The notes beneath the pieces are model-generated. The model ran no database searches, was not told the origin of the DNA, and saw only the letters and a program-made list of their open reading frames with translations. DNA of 64,000 nt from Petrolisthes cinctipes (lineage: Eukaryota > Arthropoda > Malacostraca > Decapoda > Porcellanidae), in NCBI GenBank assembly GCA_033782935.1, contig JAWQEG010000133.1:310001-374000 (forward strand). The letters are read 5' to 3'. Below are positions 34,973 to 49,659 of the stretch, piece by piece. Both the position numbers and the translations under genes were made by a program. Each line of letters starts with the position of its first letter. Position 1 is the stretch's first letter.

Positions 34973-37900
34973 CTTAAATTCAAGCCCAAAACACCCGAAA
35001 ATTCTATATTTTTTGGTCCCAGAAGCGATCTGTACATGCCTACTCAGAAACAGGCACAAAGATGCTAAAAATCGATATTTTAAGTGTCCAAAGTCGATAT
35101 GTGCATGCATCTTCTGCACCCGTTTATATCCCAAATTCAGGCTCAAAACACCCGAAAATTCGATATTTTTGGGTTCCAGAAGCGATCTGTACATGCCTAA
35201 TCCGTGTTAGAGTATTTTCAAAATACATGCCAAAACATGCTGAAAATCGATATTTTAGGTGCCCAAAGTCCATATGTGCATGCATTTTCTGTACCCGTTT
35301 ATATCTCAAATTCAGGCTCAAAACACCCGAAAAATCGGAATTTTTGGGTCCCTGAAGCGATCTGTTCTTGCCTACTCCTAGTTAGAATGTTTTCAAGATA
35401 CTGACCCAAAACATGCTGAAAATCGATATTTTAGGTGCCCAAAAGTCGATATATGCATGCATCTTCAGTACCTGTTTATATCTCAAATTAAGGCTCAAAA
35501 CACCCGAAAATTCGATATTTTTTGGTCCCTGAAGCGATCTGTAAATGCCTACTCCGTGTTAGAATATTTTCAAAATACAGGCCCAAAACATGCTGAAAAT
35601 CGATATTTTAGGTGCCCAAAGTCAATATGTGCATGCATTTTCTGTACCCGTTTATATCTCAAATTCAGGCTCAAAACGCCCGAAAATTCGATATTTTGGG
35701 GTCCCAGAAGCGATCTGTACATGCTTACTCAGTGCTAGAATATGTTCAAGATATAGGCCCAAAACATGCTTAAAATCGATATTTTGGGTGCCAAAAGTCG
35801 ATATCTCAAATTTATCCCCAAAACACCCGAAAATTCGATATTTTGGGGTCCCAGAAGCGATTTGTACATGCCTACTCCGTGTTAGAGTATTTTCAAAATA
35901 CAGGCCCAGAACATATAGAAAATCGATATTTTAGGTGCCCAAAAGTCGATATGTGCATGCATCTTCTATACCCGTTTATTTCACAAATTCAGGCTCCAAA
36001 CACGCAATAATTCCATATGTTTTGGTCCCAGAAGCGATCTGTACATGCCTACTCAGATACAGGCCCAAAACATGCTGAAAATCGATATTTTAGGTGCCCA
36101 AAGTCAATATGTGTATGCATCTTCTGCACCAGTTTATATCCCAAATTCAACTTCAAAACACCGGAAAATTCGATATTTTTGGGTCCCAGAAGCGATCTGT
36201 ACATGCCTACTCAGTGCTAGAATGTTTTTAAAATATAGGCTCAAAACATACTAAAAATCGATATTTTAAGTGTCTAAAGTCGATATGTGCATGCCTCTTC
36301 TGTACCCGTTTATATCTCAAATTCAGGCTCAAAACACCCGAAAATTCGGTATTTTTGGGTCCTAGAAGTGATCTGTACATGCCTACTCCTAGTTAGAATG
36401 TTTTCAAAATACAGACCCATAACATGCTCAAAATCGATATTTTAGGTTCTCAAAAGTCGATATGTGCATGCATCTTCTGTATCCGTTTGTATCTCAAATT
36501 CAGGCTCAAAACACCTGAAAATTCGATATTTTGGGGTCCTAGAAGCGATCTGTACATGCCTACTCAGTGCTAGAATATTTTCAAAATTCAGGCCCAAAAC
36601 ATGCTAAAAATCGATATTTTAGGTGCCCAAAGTCGATATCTCAAATTCAGGCCCAAAACACCCGAAAATTTGATATTTTGGGGTCCCAGAAGCGATCTGT
36701 ACATGCTTACTCCGTGTTAGAGTATTTTCAATATACAGGCCCAAAACATACTAAAAATCGATATTTTAGGTGTCCATAAGTCGATATGTGGATGCATCTT
36801 CTGTACCCGTTTATATCTCAAATTCAGGCTCCAAACACCCGTAAATTCGATATTTTGGGGTCCCAGAAGCAATCTGTACATGCCTACTCAGTGCTAGAAT
36901 ATTTTCAAAATATAGGCCCAAAACAAGCTAAAAATCGATAATTTAGGTGCCCAAAGTCGATATCTTAAATTCAAGCCCAAAACACCCGAAAATTCGATAT
37001 TTTTTGGTCCCATAAGCGATCTGTACATGCCTACTCAGAAACAGGCACAAAATATGCTAAAAATCGATATTTTAAGTGTCCAAAGTCGATATGTGCATGC
37101 ATCTTCTGCACCCGTTTATATCCCAAATTCCGGCTCAAAACACCAGAAAATTCGATATTTTTGGGTTCCAGAAGCGATCTGTACATGCCTACTCCGTGTT
37201 AGAGTATTTTCAAAATACAGGCCCAAAACATGCTGAAAATCGATATTTTAGGTGCCCAAAGTCAATATGTGCATGCATTTTCTGTACCCGTTTATATCTC
37301 AAATTCAGGCTCAAAACACCCGAAAATTCGATATTTTGGGGTCCCAGAAGCGATCTGTACATGCTTACTCAGTGCTAGAATATTTTCAAAATATAGGCCG
37401 AAAACATGCTAAAAATCGATATTTTAGGTGCCCAAAGTCGATATCTAAAATTTATCCCCAAAACACCCGAAAATTTTATATTTTTCGGTCCCAGAAGCGA
37501 TCTGTACCTGCCTACTCAGTGCTAGAATGTTTTCAAAATATAGGCTCAAAACATGCTAAAAATCGATATTTTAAGTGTCCAAAGTCGATATGTGAATGCA
37601 TCTTCTGTACCCGTTTATATCTGAAATTCAGGCTCAAAACACCCGAAAAATCGGTATTTTTGGGTCCCAGAAGCGATCTGTACTTGCCTATTCCTAGTTA
37701 GAATGTTTTCAAGATACAGACCCAAAACATGCTCAAAATCGATATTTTAGGTGCCCAAAAGTCGAAATGTGCATGCATCTTCAGTACCTGTTTATATCTA
37801 AAATTCAGGCTCTAAACACCCGAAAATTCGATATTTTTGGGTTCCTGAAGCGATCTTTACATGCCTACTCCGTGTTAGAATATTTTCAAAATACAGTCCC

Positions 37901-40900
37901 AAAACATGATAAAATCGATATATTAGGTGCCCAAAGTCGAAATGTGCATGCATCTTCAGTACCTGTTTATATCCCAAATTCAACCTCAAAACACCCGAAA
38001 ATTCGATATTTTAGGGTCCCAGAAGCGATCTGTACATGCCTACTCAGTGCTAGAATGTTTTCAAAATATAGGCTCAAAACATGCTAAAAATCGATATTTT
38101 AAGTTCCCAAAGTCGATATGTGCATGCATCTTCTGTACCCGTTTATATCTCAAATTCAGGCTTAAAACACCCGAAAATTCTATGTTTTGGGGTCCCAGAA
38201 GTGATCTGTACATATCTACTTCGTGCTAGAATATTTTCAAAATATAGGCTCAAAACATGCTAAAAAGCGATATTTTAAGTGTCCAAAGTCGATATGTGCA
38301 TGCACCTTCTGTACCTGTTTATATCTCAAATTCAGGCTCGAAACACCCGAAAATTCGATATTTGGGGTAACAGAAGCGATCTGTACATGCCTACTCTGAT
38401 ACAGGCCGAAAACATGCTAAAAATCGATATTTTAGGTGCCCAAAGTCAATATGTGTATGCATCTTCTGCACAAGTTTATATCTCAAATTCAACCACAAAA
38501 CACCCGAAAATTCGATATTTTTCGGTCCCAGAAGCGATCTGTACATGCCTACTCAGTGCTAGAATGTTCTCGAAATATAGGCTCAAAACATGCTAAAAAT
38601 CGATATTTTAAGTGTCCAAAGTCGATATGTGCATGCCTCTTCTGTACCCGTTTATATCTCAAATTCACGCTCAAAACACCCGAAAATTCGGTATTTTTGG
38701 GTCCTAGAAGTGATCTGTACATGCCTACTCCTAGTTAGAATGTTTTCAAGATACAGACCCAAAACATGCTCAAAATCGATATTTTAGGTGCCCAAAAGTC
38801 GATATGTGCATGCATCATCTGTACCGGTTTGTATCTCAAATTCAGGCTCAAAACATCTGGAAATTCGATATTTTGGGGTCCTAGAAGCGATCTGTACATG
38901 CCTACTCAGTGCTAGAATATTTTCAAAATTCAGGCCCAAAACATGCTAAAAATCGATATTTTAGGTGCCCAAAGTCGATATCTCAAATTCAGGCCCAAAA
39001 CACCTGAAAATTTGATATTTTGGGGTCCCAGAAGCGATCTGTACATGCTTACTCCGTGTTAGAGTATTTTCAATATACAGGCCCAAAACATACTGAAAAT
39101 CGATATTTTAGGTGTCCAAAAGTCGATATGTGGATGCATCTTCTGTACCCGTTTATATCTCAAATTCAGGCTTCAAACACCCGAAAATTCGATATTTTGG
39201 GGTCCCAGAAGCGATCTGTACATGCCTACTCAGTGCTAGAATATTTTCAAAATATAGGCCCAAAACATGCTAAAAATCGATATTTTAGGTGCCCAAAGTC
39301 GATATCTTAAATTCAAGCCCAAAACACCCGAAAATTCGATATTTTTTGGTCCCAGAAGCGATCTGTACATGCCTACTCAGAAACAGGCACAAAACATGCT
39401 AAAAATCGATATTTTAAGTGTCCGAAGTCGATATGTGCATGCATCTTCTGCACCCGTTTATATCCCAAATTCAGGCTCAAAACACCCGAAAATTCGATAT
39501 TTTTGGGTTCCAGAAGCGATCTGAACATGCCTACTCCGTGTTAGAGTATTTTCAAAATACAGGCCCAAAACATGCTGAAAATCGATATTTTAAGTGCCCA
39601 AAGTCAATATGTGCATGCATTTTCTGTACCCGTTTATATCTCAAATTCAGGCTCAAAACACCCGAAAATTCGATATTTTGGGGTCCCAGAAGCGATCTGT
39701 ACATGCTTACTCAGTGCTAGAATATTTTCAAAATATAGGCCCAAAACATGCTAAAAATCGATATTTTAGGTGCCCAAAGTCGATATCTCAAATTTATCCC
39801 CAAAACACCCGAAAATTCGATATTTTGCGTTCCCAGAAGCTATCTGTACATGCCTACTCCGTGTTAGAGTATTTTCAAAATACAGGCCCAAAACATACAG
39901 AAACTCGATATTTTAGGTGCCCAAAAGTCGATATGTGCATGCATCTTCTATACCCGTTTATATCTCAAATTCAGGCTCCAAACACCCGAAAATTCGATAT
40001 TTTTTTGGTCCCAGAAGCGATCTGTACATGCCTACTCAGATACAGGCCTAAAACATGCTGAAAATCGATATTTTTGGTGCAAAAGTCAATATGTGTATGC
40101 ATCTTCTGCACCCGTTTATACCCCAAATTCAACCTCAAAACACCCGAAAAATCGATATTTTTGGGTCTCAGAAGAAATATGAACATGCTTACACAATGCT
40201 AGAATATATTCAAAATATAGGGCCAAAACATCCTAAAAATCGATACTTAAGTGACCAAAGTCGATATGTGCATGTATCTTAAGTACCGGTTTCAATCTCA
40301 AATTCAGGCTCAAAACACCCGAAAATTCTATATTTTTGGGTCCTAGAAGCGATCTGTACATGCCTACTTCTAGTTAGAATGTTTTCAAAATACAGACCCA
40401 AAACATTCTCAAAATCGATATTTTAGGTGCCCAAAGGTCGATATGTGCATGCATCTTCTGTACCCGTTTATATCTCAAATTCAGGCTCAAAACACCCAAA
40501 AATTCGATATCTTGGGGTCCCAAAGCTATCTGTACATGCCTACGCAGTGCTAGAATATTTTCAAAATACAGGCCCAAAACATGCTAAAAATCGATATTTT
40601 AGGTGCCCAAAGTCGATATCTCAAATTCAGGCCCAAAACACCCGAAAATCCGATATTTTGGGGTCCCAGAAGCGATCTGTACATGCCTACTTCGTGTTAG
40701 AGTATTTTTAATATACAGGCCCAAAACATACTGAAAATCGATCTTTTAGGAGGCCAAAAGTCGATATGTGTATGCATCTTCTGCACCCGTTTATATCCCA
40801 AATTCAACCTCAAAACACCCGAAAATTCGATATTTTTGGGTCCCAGAAGCGATCTGTACATGCCTACTCAGTGCTAGAATGTTTTTAAAATATAGGCTCG

Positions 40901-41494
40901 AAACATACTAAAAATCGATATTTTAAGTGTCCAAAGTCGATATGTTCATGCCTCTTCTGTATCCGTTTATATCTCAAATTCAGGCTCAAAACACCCGAAA
41001 ATTCGGTATTTTTGGGTCCTAGAAGTGATCTGTACATGCCTACTCCTAGTTAGAATGTTTTCAAGATACAGACCCAAAATATGCTCAAAATCGATATTTT
41101 AGGTGCCTTAAAGTCGATATGTGCATGCATTTTCTGTACCCGTTTATATCTCAAATTCAGGCTCAAAACACCCGAAAATTCGATATTTTGGGGTCCCAGA
41201 AGCGATCTGTACATGCTTACTCAGTGCTAGAATATTTTCAAAATATAGGCCCAAAACATGCTAAAAATCGATATTTTAGGTGCCCAAAGTCGATATCTCA
41301 AATTTATCCCCAAAACACCCGAAAATTCGATATTTTGGGTTCCCAGAAGCGATCTGTACATGCCTACTCCGTGTTAGAATATTTTCATAATACAGGCCTA
41401 AAACATACAGAAACTCGATATTTTAGATGCCCAAAAGTCGATATGTGCATTCATCTTCTATACCCGTTTTTATCTCACATTCAGGCTCCAAACA
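34973..41494. repeat. Mixed monomer region between the E and G duplications
   Basis: All three classes are present. The rare junction variant ACTCAGAAACAGGCAC occurs three times (about 35,044, 37,034 and 39,378). About 36,270-37,470 is repeated at 38,612-39,815 (offset 2,342 bp). About 39,605-40,180 is repeated at 41,111-41,680 (offset about 1,506 bp). Single monomers of the module D tail (CGATACTTnAAGTGACC) occur near 40,240. No unique sequence is seen. Confidence 0.83.
36270..39815. repeat. Duplication with 2,342 bp offset (about 1.2 kb copies)
   Basis: About 36,270-37,470 and 38,612-39,815 share GCATGCCTCTTCTG, CCTAGAAGTGATC, CGTTTGTATCTC, CAAAATTCAGGCCC, a 147-class unit, TGTGGATGCATCTTCTG, ATCTTAAATTCAAGCCC and the ACTCAGAAACAGGCAC junction. 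Scattered single-base differences, such as TTCTGTATCCG versus ATCTGTACCGG, indicate an older event than the 5,554 and 9,187 bp duplications. Confidence 0.85.
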
Positions 41495-43770
41495 CCCGAA
41501 AATTCGATATTTTTTGGTCCCAGAAGCGATCTGTACATGCCTACTCAGATACAGGCCCAAAACATGCTGAAAATCGATATTTTAGGTGCCCAAAGTCAAT
41601 ATGTGTATGCATCTTCTGAACCCGTTTATATCCCAAATTCAACCTCAAAACACCCGAAAAATCGATATTTTTGGGTCTCAGAAGCAATCTGAACATGCTT
41701 ACACAATGCTAGAATTCATTCAAAATATAGGGCCAAAACATCCTAAAAATCGATACTTCAAGTGACCAAAGTCGATATGTGCATGTATCTTCAGTACCGG
41801 TTTCTATCTCAAATTCAGGCTCAAAACACCCGAAAATTCTATATTTTTGGGTCCTAGAAGTGATCTGTACATGCCTACTCCTAGTTAGAATGTTTTCAAG
41901 ATACAGACCCAAAACATACTGAAAATCGATCTTTTAGGTGCCCAAAAGTCGATATGTGTATGCATCTTCTGCACCCGTTTATATCCCAAATTCAACGTCA
42001 AAACACCCGAAAATTCGATATTTTAGGGTCCCAGAAGCGGTCTGTACATGCCTACTCAGTGCTAGAATGTTTTCAAAATAGAGGCTCAAAACATGCTAAA
42101 AATCGATATTTCAAGTTTCCAAAGTCGATATGTGCATGCATCTTCTGTACCCGTTTATATCTCAAATTCAGGTTTAAAACACCTGAAAATTCGATATTTT
42201 GGGGTCCCAGAAGTTGTCTGTACATATTTACTTTGTGCTAGAATATTTTCATAATATAGGCTCAAAACATGCTAAAAAGCGATATTTTAAGTGTCCAAAG
42301 TCGATTTATGCATGCATCGTCTTTACCCGTTTATATCTCAAAGTCAGGCTTGAAACACCCGAAAATTCGATATTTGGGGTCCCAGAAGCGATCTGTACAT
42401 GCCTACACAGATACAGGCCCAAACCATGCTGAAAATCGATATTTTAGGTGCCCAAAGTCAATATGTGTATGCATCTTCTGCACCCGTTTATATCTCAAAT
42501 TCAACCACAAAACACCCGAAAATTCGATATTTTTCGGTCCCAGAAGCGATCTGTACATGCCTACTCAGTGCTAGAATGTTTTCGAAATATAGGCTCAAAA
42601 CATGCTAGAAATCGATATTTTAAGTGTCCAAAGTCGATATGTGCATGCATCTTCTGTACCCGTTTATATCTCAAATTCAGGCTCAAAACTCCCGAAAATT
42701 CGATATTTTTTGGTCCCAGAAGCGATCTGTACATGCCTACTCAGATACAGGCCCAAAACATGCTGAAAATCGATATTTTAGGTGCCCAAAGTCAATATGT
42801 GTATGCATCTTCTGAACCCGTTTATATCCCAAATTCAACCTCAAAACACCCGAAAATTCGATATTTTTGGGTCTCAGAAGCAATCTGAACATGCTTACAC
42901 AAAGCTAGAATTCATTCAAAATATAGGGCCAAAACATCCTAAAAATCGATACTTCAAATGACCAAAGTCGATATGTGCATGTATCTTCAGTACCGGTTTC
43001 TATCTCAAATTCAGGCTCAAAACACCCGAAAATTCTATATTTTTGGGTCCTAGAAGTGATCTGTACATGCCTACTCCTAGTTAGAATGTTTTCAAGATAC
43101 AGACCCAAAACATACTGAAAATCGATCTTTTAGGTGCCCAAAAGTCGATATGTGTATGCATCTTCTGCACCCGTTTATATCCCAAATTCAACCTCAAAAC
43201 ACCCGAAAATTCGATATTTTAGGGTCCCAGAAGCGATCTGTACATGCCTACTCAGTGCTAGAATGTTTTCAAAATAGAGGCTCAAAACATGCTAAAAATC
43301 GATATTTCAAGTTTCCAAAGTCGATATTTGCATGCATCTTCTGTACCCGTTTATATCTCAAATTCAGGTTTAAAACACCTGAAAATTCTATATTTTGGGG
43401 TCCCAGAAGTTGTCTGTACATATTTACTTTGTGCTAGAATATTTTCATAATATAGGCTCAAAACATGCTAAAAAGCGATATTTTAAGTGTCCAAAGTCGA
43501 TATATGCATGCATCGTCTGTACCCGTTTATATCTCAAAGTCAGGCTCGAAACACCCGAAAATTCGATATTTGGGGTCCCAGAAGCGATCTGTACATGCCT
43601 ACACAGATACAGGCCCAAACCATGCTGAAAATCGATATTTTAAGTGCCCAAAGTCAATATGTGTATGCATCTTCTGCACCCGTTATATCTCAAATTCAAC
43701 CACAAAAAACCCGAAAATTCGATATTTTTCGGTCCCAGAAGCGATCTGTACATGCCTACTCAGTGCTAGA
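41495..43770. repeat. Tandem duplication G, 1,196 bp period
   Basis: 41,495-42,690 is repeated at 42,691 to about 43,770. Shared rare variants are CATCTTCTGAACCCG, GGTCTCAGAAGCAATCTGAAC, GAATTCATTCAAAATATAGG, CGATACTTCAA, AAATAGAGGCTC, GATATTTCAAGTTTCC, GAAGTTGTCTGTACATATTT, GCATCGTCT and CCTACACAGATACAGG. Differences include AAGTGACC versus AAATGACC and GGCTTGAAAC versus GGCTCGAAAC. The second copy also has a one-base loss in CCCGTTATATC near 43,684. It ends at TTTTCAAATAATAGG, which leads into the unit on the right. Confidence 0.9.
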
Positions 43771-44227
43771 ATGTTTTCAAATAATAGGCTCAAAACATGC
43801 TAAAAATCGATATTTTAAGTGTCCAAAGTCGATATGTGCATGCATCTTCAGTACCTGTTTATATCTCAAATTCAGGGTCAAAACACCCGAAAATTCGATA
43901 TTTTTGGGTCCCAGAAGCGATCTGTACATGCCTACTCCGTGTTAGAGTATTTTCAAAATACAGGCCCAAAACATGCTGAAAATCGATATTTTAGGTGTCC
44001 AAAGTCAATATGTGCATGCATTTTCTGTACCCGTTTATATCTCAAATTCAGGCTCAAAACAGCCGAAAATTCGATATTTTGGGGTCCCAGAAGCGATCTG
44101 TACATGCTTACTCAGTGCTAGAATATTTTCAAAATATAGGCCCAAAACATGCTAAAAATCGATATTTTAGGTGCCCAAAGTCGATATCTCAAATTTATCC
44201 CCAAAACACCCGAAAATTCGATATTTT

Positions 44228-47200
44228 GGTGTCCCTGAAGCGATCTGTACATGCCTACTCCGTGTTAGAGTATTGTCAAAATACAGGCCCAAAACATACA
44301 GAAAATCGATCTTTTAGGTGCCCAAAAGTCGATATGTGTATGCATCTTCTGCACCCGTTTATATCTCAAATTCAACCACAAAACACCCGCAAAATCGGTA
44401 TTTTTGGGTCCTAGAAGCGATCTGTACTTGCCTACTCCTAGTTAGAATGTTTTCAAGATACAGACCCAAAACATGCTCAAAATCGATATTTTAGGTGCCC
44501 TAAAGTCGATATGTGCATGCATCTTCAGTACCTGTTTATGTCTCAAATTCAGGCTCAAAACACCCGAAAATTCGATATTTTGGGGTCCCAGAAGCGATCT
44601 GTACATGCCTACTCAGTGCTAGAATATTTTCAAAATATAGGCCCAAAACATGCTAAAAATCGATATTTTAGGTGCCCAAAGTCGATATCTCAAATTCAGG
44701 CCCAAAACACCCGAAAATTCGATATTTTTTGGTCCCAGAAGCGATCTGTGCATGAATACTCAGATACAGGCTCAAAACATGCTAAAAATCGATATTTTAT
44801 GTGTCCAAAGTCGATATGTGCATGCATCTTCTGCACCCGTTTATATCCCAAATTCAGGCTCAAAATACCCGAAAATTCGATATTTTTGGGTCCCAGAAGC
44901 GATCTGTACATGCCTCCTCCGTGTTAGAGTATTTTCCAAATATTGGCCCAAAACATGCTAAAAATCGATATTGTGGGTGTCCAAAGTCGATATGTGCATG
45001 CATTTTCTGTATCCGTTTATATCTCAAATTCAGACTCAGAACACCCAAAAATTCGATATTTTTGGGACCCAGAAGCGATCTGTACATGCCTACTCCGTGT
45101 TAGAGTATTTTCAAAATACAGGCCAAAAACATGCTCAAAATCGATATTTTGGGTGCCAAATGTCGATATGTGCATTCATCTTCAGTACCCGTTTACATTC
45201 CAAAATGTGGTTCAAAACACCCGAAAATTTAATATTTTTGTTTCCCAGAAGCGATCTGTACATGCTCACTCTGTGCTAGAATATTTTACAAAATATAGGC
45301 CTAAAACATGCTGAGAACCGTTTTTTTTTGTGAAGAAAGTCGATATGTGCATGCATCTTCTGTACCCGTTTATATCCCAAATTCATTCTCAAAACACCAG
45401 AAAATTAGGTATTTTTGGCTCTTAGAAGCGCTCTGTTCATGCTTACCCAGTGCTAGATTAAATTCAAAATATAGGGCCAATACATACTAAAAATCGATAT
45501 TTTAGGTGCCCAAAGTCAAAATGTTCATGCATCTTCTGTACCCGTTTATATCCCAAATTCAGCCTCAAAACACCTGAAAATTTGATATTTTTGGATCCCA
45601 GAAGCAATCTCCACATGCATAGTCAGTGCTAGAATATTTTCAAATTACAGGCCCAAAACATGCTTAAAATCGATATTATAGGTGATCAAAGTCGATATCT
45701 GCATGCGTCTTCTGTTCCAGTTTATATCCCAAATTCAGGCTAAAAACACCTGAAAATTTGATTTTTTTGGGTCCCAGAAGCGATCTGTACATGCCTACTC
45801 AGTGTTAGAATATTTTCAAAATACAGGCCCAAAATAAGCTGAAAATCGCAATTTTTGATGCCCAAAATCGATATGTGCATGAATCATCAGCACTCGCTTG
45901 TATCCCAAATTCAGGCTTAAAACACCTTAAAATTCGATACTTTTTGTTCCCAGAAGAGATCTGTAAATGCTTACTCAATATTAAAATATTTTCAAAATAC
46001 AGACCCAAAACAAGCTGAAAACCGATATTTTATGTGCCCAAAATCCATATGTGCATTCATCTTCTGTACCCGTTTATATCCCAAATTCAGGCTCAAAACA
46101 CCCGAAAATTCGATATTTTTGGGTCTCAGAAGCAATCTGAACATGCTTACACAATGCTAGATTACATTCAAAATATAGGGCCAAAACATCCTGAAAATCG
46201 ATACTTCAGGTGACCAAAGTCGATATGTGAATGTATCTTCAGTACCGGTTTTTATCTCAAATTCAGGCTCAAAACACCCGAAAATTTTATATTTTTGGGT
46301 CCTAGAAGCGATCTGTACATTCCTACTCCTAGTTAGAATGTTTTCAAGATACAGACCTAAAACATGCTCAAAATCGATATTTTAGGTGCCCAAAAGTCGA
46401 TATGTGCATGCATCTTCTGTACCCGTTTATATCTCAAATTCAGGCTCAAAACACCCGAAAATTCGATATTTTGGGGTCCCAGAAGCGATCTGTACATGCC
46501 TACGCGGTGCTAGAATATTTTCAAAATACAGGCCCAAAACATGCTAAAAATCGATATTTTAGGTGCTCAAAGTCGATATCTCAAATTCAGGCCCAAAACA
46601 CCCGAAAATTCGATATTTTGGGGTCCCAGAAACGATTTGTAAATGCCTACTCCGTGTTAGAGTATTTTTAATATACAGGCCCAAAACATACTGAAAATCG
46701 ATCTTTTAGGTGCCCAAAAGTCGATATGTGTATGCATCTTCTGCATCCGTTTATATCTCAAATTCAGGCTTAAAACACCCGAAAATTCGATATTTTGGGG
46801 TCCCAGAAGTGATCTGTACATATCTACTTTGTGCTAAAATATTTTTAAAATATAGGCTCAAAACATGGTAAAAATCGATATTTTAAGTGTCAAAAGTCGA
46901 TATGTGCATGCATCTTCTGTACCCGTTTATATCTCAAATTCAGGCTCCAAACACCCGAAAATTCGATATTTTGGGGTCCCAGAAGCGATCTGTACATGCC
47001 TACTCAGATACAGGCCCAAAACATGCTAAAAATCGATATTTTAGGTGCCCAAAGTCAATATGTGTATGCATTTTCTGCACCCGTTTATATCTCAAATTCA
47101 ACCACAAAACTCCCAAAAATTCGATATTTTTTGGTCCCAGAAGCGATCTGTACATGTCTACTCAGTGCTAGAATGTTTTCAAAATATAGGCTCAAAACAT

Positions 47201-49659
47201 GCTAAAAATCGATATTTTAAGTGTCCAAAGTCGATATGTGCATGCATCTTCTGTACCCGTTTATATCTCAAATTCAGGCTTAAAACACCCGAAAATTCGA
47301 TATTTTGGGGTCCCTGAAGTGATCTGTACATATCTACTTTGTGCAAGAATATTTTCGAAATATAGGCTCAAAACATGCTAAGAATCGATATTTTAAGTGT
47401 CCAAAGTCGATATGTGTATGCATCTTCTGTACCCGTTTATATCTCAAATTCAGGCTCCAATCTCCCGAAAATTCGATATTTTGGGGTCCCAGAAGCAATC
47501 TGTACATGCCTACTCAGTTCTAGAATATTTTCAAATAATAGGCTCAAAACATGCTAAAAATCGATATTTTAAGTGTCCAAAGTCGATATGTGCAAGCATC
47601 TTCTGTACCCGTTTATATCTCAAATTCAGGCTCCAAATACCCGAAAATTCGATACTTTTTAGTCCCAGAAGCAATCTGTACATGCCTACTCAGATACAGG
47701 CCCAAAACATGCTGAAAATCGATATTTTAGGTGCCCAAAGTCAATATGTGTATTCATCTTCTTCACCCGTTTATATCCCAAATTCAACCTCAAAACACCC
47801 GAAAATTCGATATTTTTGGGTCCCAGAAGCGATCTGTACATGCCTACTCAGTGCTAGAATATTTTCAAAATTCAGGCCCAAAACATGCTAAAAATCGATA
47901 TTTTAGGTGCCCAAAGTCGATATCTCAAATTTAGGCCCAAAACACCCGAATATTCGATATTTTGGGGTCCCAGAAGCGATCTGTACATGCTTACTCCGTG
48001 TTAGAGTATTTTCAATATACAGGCCCAAAACATACTGAAAATCGATCTTTTAGGTGCCCAAAAGTCGATATGTGTATGCATCTTCTGCACCCGTTTATAT
48101 CCCAAATTCAACCTCAAAACACCCGAAAATTCGATATTTTTGGGTCCCAGAAGCGATCTGTACATGCCTACTCAGTGCTAGGATTTTTTCAAAATATAGG
48201 CTCAAAACATGCTAAAAATCGATATTTTAAGTGTCCAAAGTTGATATGTGCATGCATCATCTGTACCCGTTTATATCTCAAATTCAGGCTTATAACACCC
48301 GAAAATTCGATATTTTGGGGTCCCATAAGTGATCTGTACATATCTACTTTGTGCTAGAATATTTTCAAAATATAGGCTCAAAACATGCTAAAAATCGATA
48401 TTTTAAGTGTCCAAAGTCGATATGTGCATGCATTTTCTGTACCCGTTTATATCTCAAATTCAGGCTCCAAACACCAAAAAATTCAATTTTGGGGGGTCCC
48501 AGAAGCGATCTGTACATGCCTACTCAGATACAGGCACAAAACATGCTGAAAATCGATATTTTAGGTGTCCAAAGTCAATATGTGTATGCATCTTCTGCAC
48601 CCGTTTATATCTCAAATTCAACCACAAAACACCCAAAAATTTGATATTTTTCGGTCCCAGAAGCGATCTGTACATGCCTACTCAGTGCGAGAATGTTTTC
48701 AAAACATAGGCTTAAAACATGCTAAAAATCGGTATTTTAAGTGTCCAAAGTCGATATGTGCATGCATCTTCTGTACCCGTTTATATCTCAAATTCAGGCT
48801 TAAAACACCCGGAAATTCGATATTTTGGGGTCCCTGAAGTGATTTGTACATATCTACTTCGTGCTAGAATATTTTCAAAATATAGGCTCAAAACATGCTA
48901 AAAATCGATATTTTAAGTGTCCAAAGTCGATATGTACATGCATCTTCTGTACCCGTTTATATCTCAAATTCAGGCTCCAATCACCCGAAAATTCGATATT
49001 TTGGGGTCCCAGAAGCGATCTGTACATGCCTACTCAGATACAGGACCAAAACATCCTGAAAATCGATATTTTAGGTGCCCAAAGTCAATATGTGTATGCA
49101 TCTTCTGCACCCGTTTTTATCTCAAATTCAACCACAAAACACCCGAAAATTCGATATTTTTCGGTCCCAGAAGCGATCTGTACATGCCAACTCAGTGCTA
49201 GAATGTTTTCAAATAATAGGCTCAAAACATGCTAAAAATCGATATTTTAAGTGTCCAATGTCGATATGTGCATGCATCTTCAGTACCTGTTTATATCTCA
49301 AATTCAGGGTCAAAACACCCGAAAATTCGATATTTTTGGGTCCCAGAAGCGATCTGTACATGCCTACTCCGTGTTAGAGTATTTTCAAAATACAGGCCCA
49401 AAACATGCTGAAAATCGATATTTTAGGTGTCCAAAGTCAATATGTGCATGCATTTTCTGTACCCGTTTATATCTCAAATTCAGGCTCAAAACACCCGAAA
49501 ATTCGATATTTTGGGGTCCCAGAAGCGATCTGTACATGCTTACTCAGTGCTAGAATATTTTCAAAATATATGCCCAAAACATGCTAAAAATCGATATTTT
49601 AGGTGCCCAACGTCGATATCTCAAATTTATCCCCAAAACACCCGAAAATTCGATATTTT
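44228..49659. repeat. Subunit A1 (5,432 bp)
   Basis: The subunit runs in order: TACAGAAAATCGATCTTTT monomer, CCCGCAAAATCGG, TTTATGTCTC, 147-class unit, module D copy 5 (about 44.76-46.32 kb), CTACGCGGTGC, ATGGTAAAAATCG, TGCAAGAATATTTTCG, TGTGCAAGCATC, then the A-only stretch from about 47,635 to 49,659. The A-only stretch carries CGATACTTTTTAGTCCC, GCTAGGATTTTTTC, CACCAAAAAATTCAATTTTGG, GTGCGAGAATG and TCAAATAATAGG. Confidence 0.9.
44760..46325. repeat. Module D copy 5 (in A1)
   Basis: This is the complete module: a 158-class junction preceded by CTGTGCATGAATACTC, CCTCCTCCGTG, GATATTGTGGGTGTCC, CATTCCAAAATGTGG, poly-T (9 T at 45,321-45,329), TAGGTATTTTTGGCTC, GCTAGATTAAATTC, GGTGATCAAAGTCG with GCATGCGTCTTC, TCAGCACTCGCTTG, ACAAGCTGAAAACC and CTTCAGGTGACC. 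It is closest in structure to copy 4. Confidence 0.88.
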
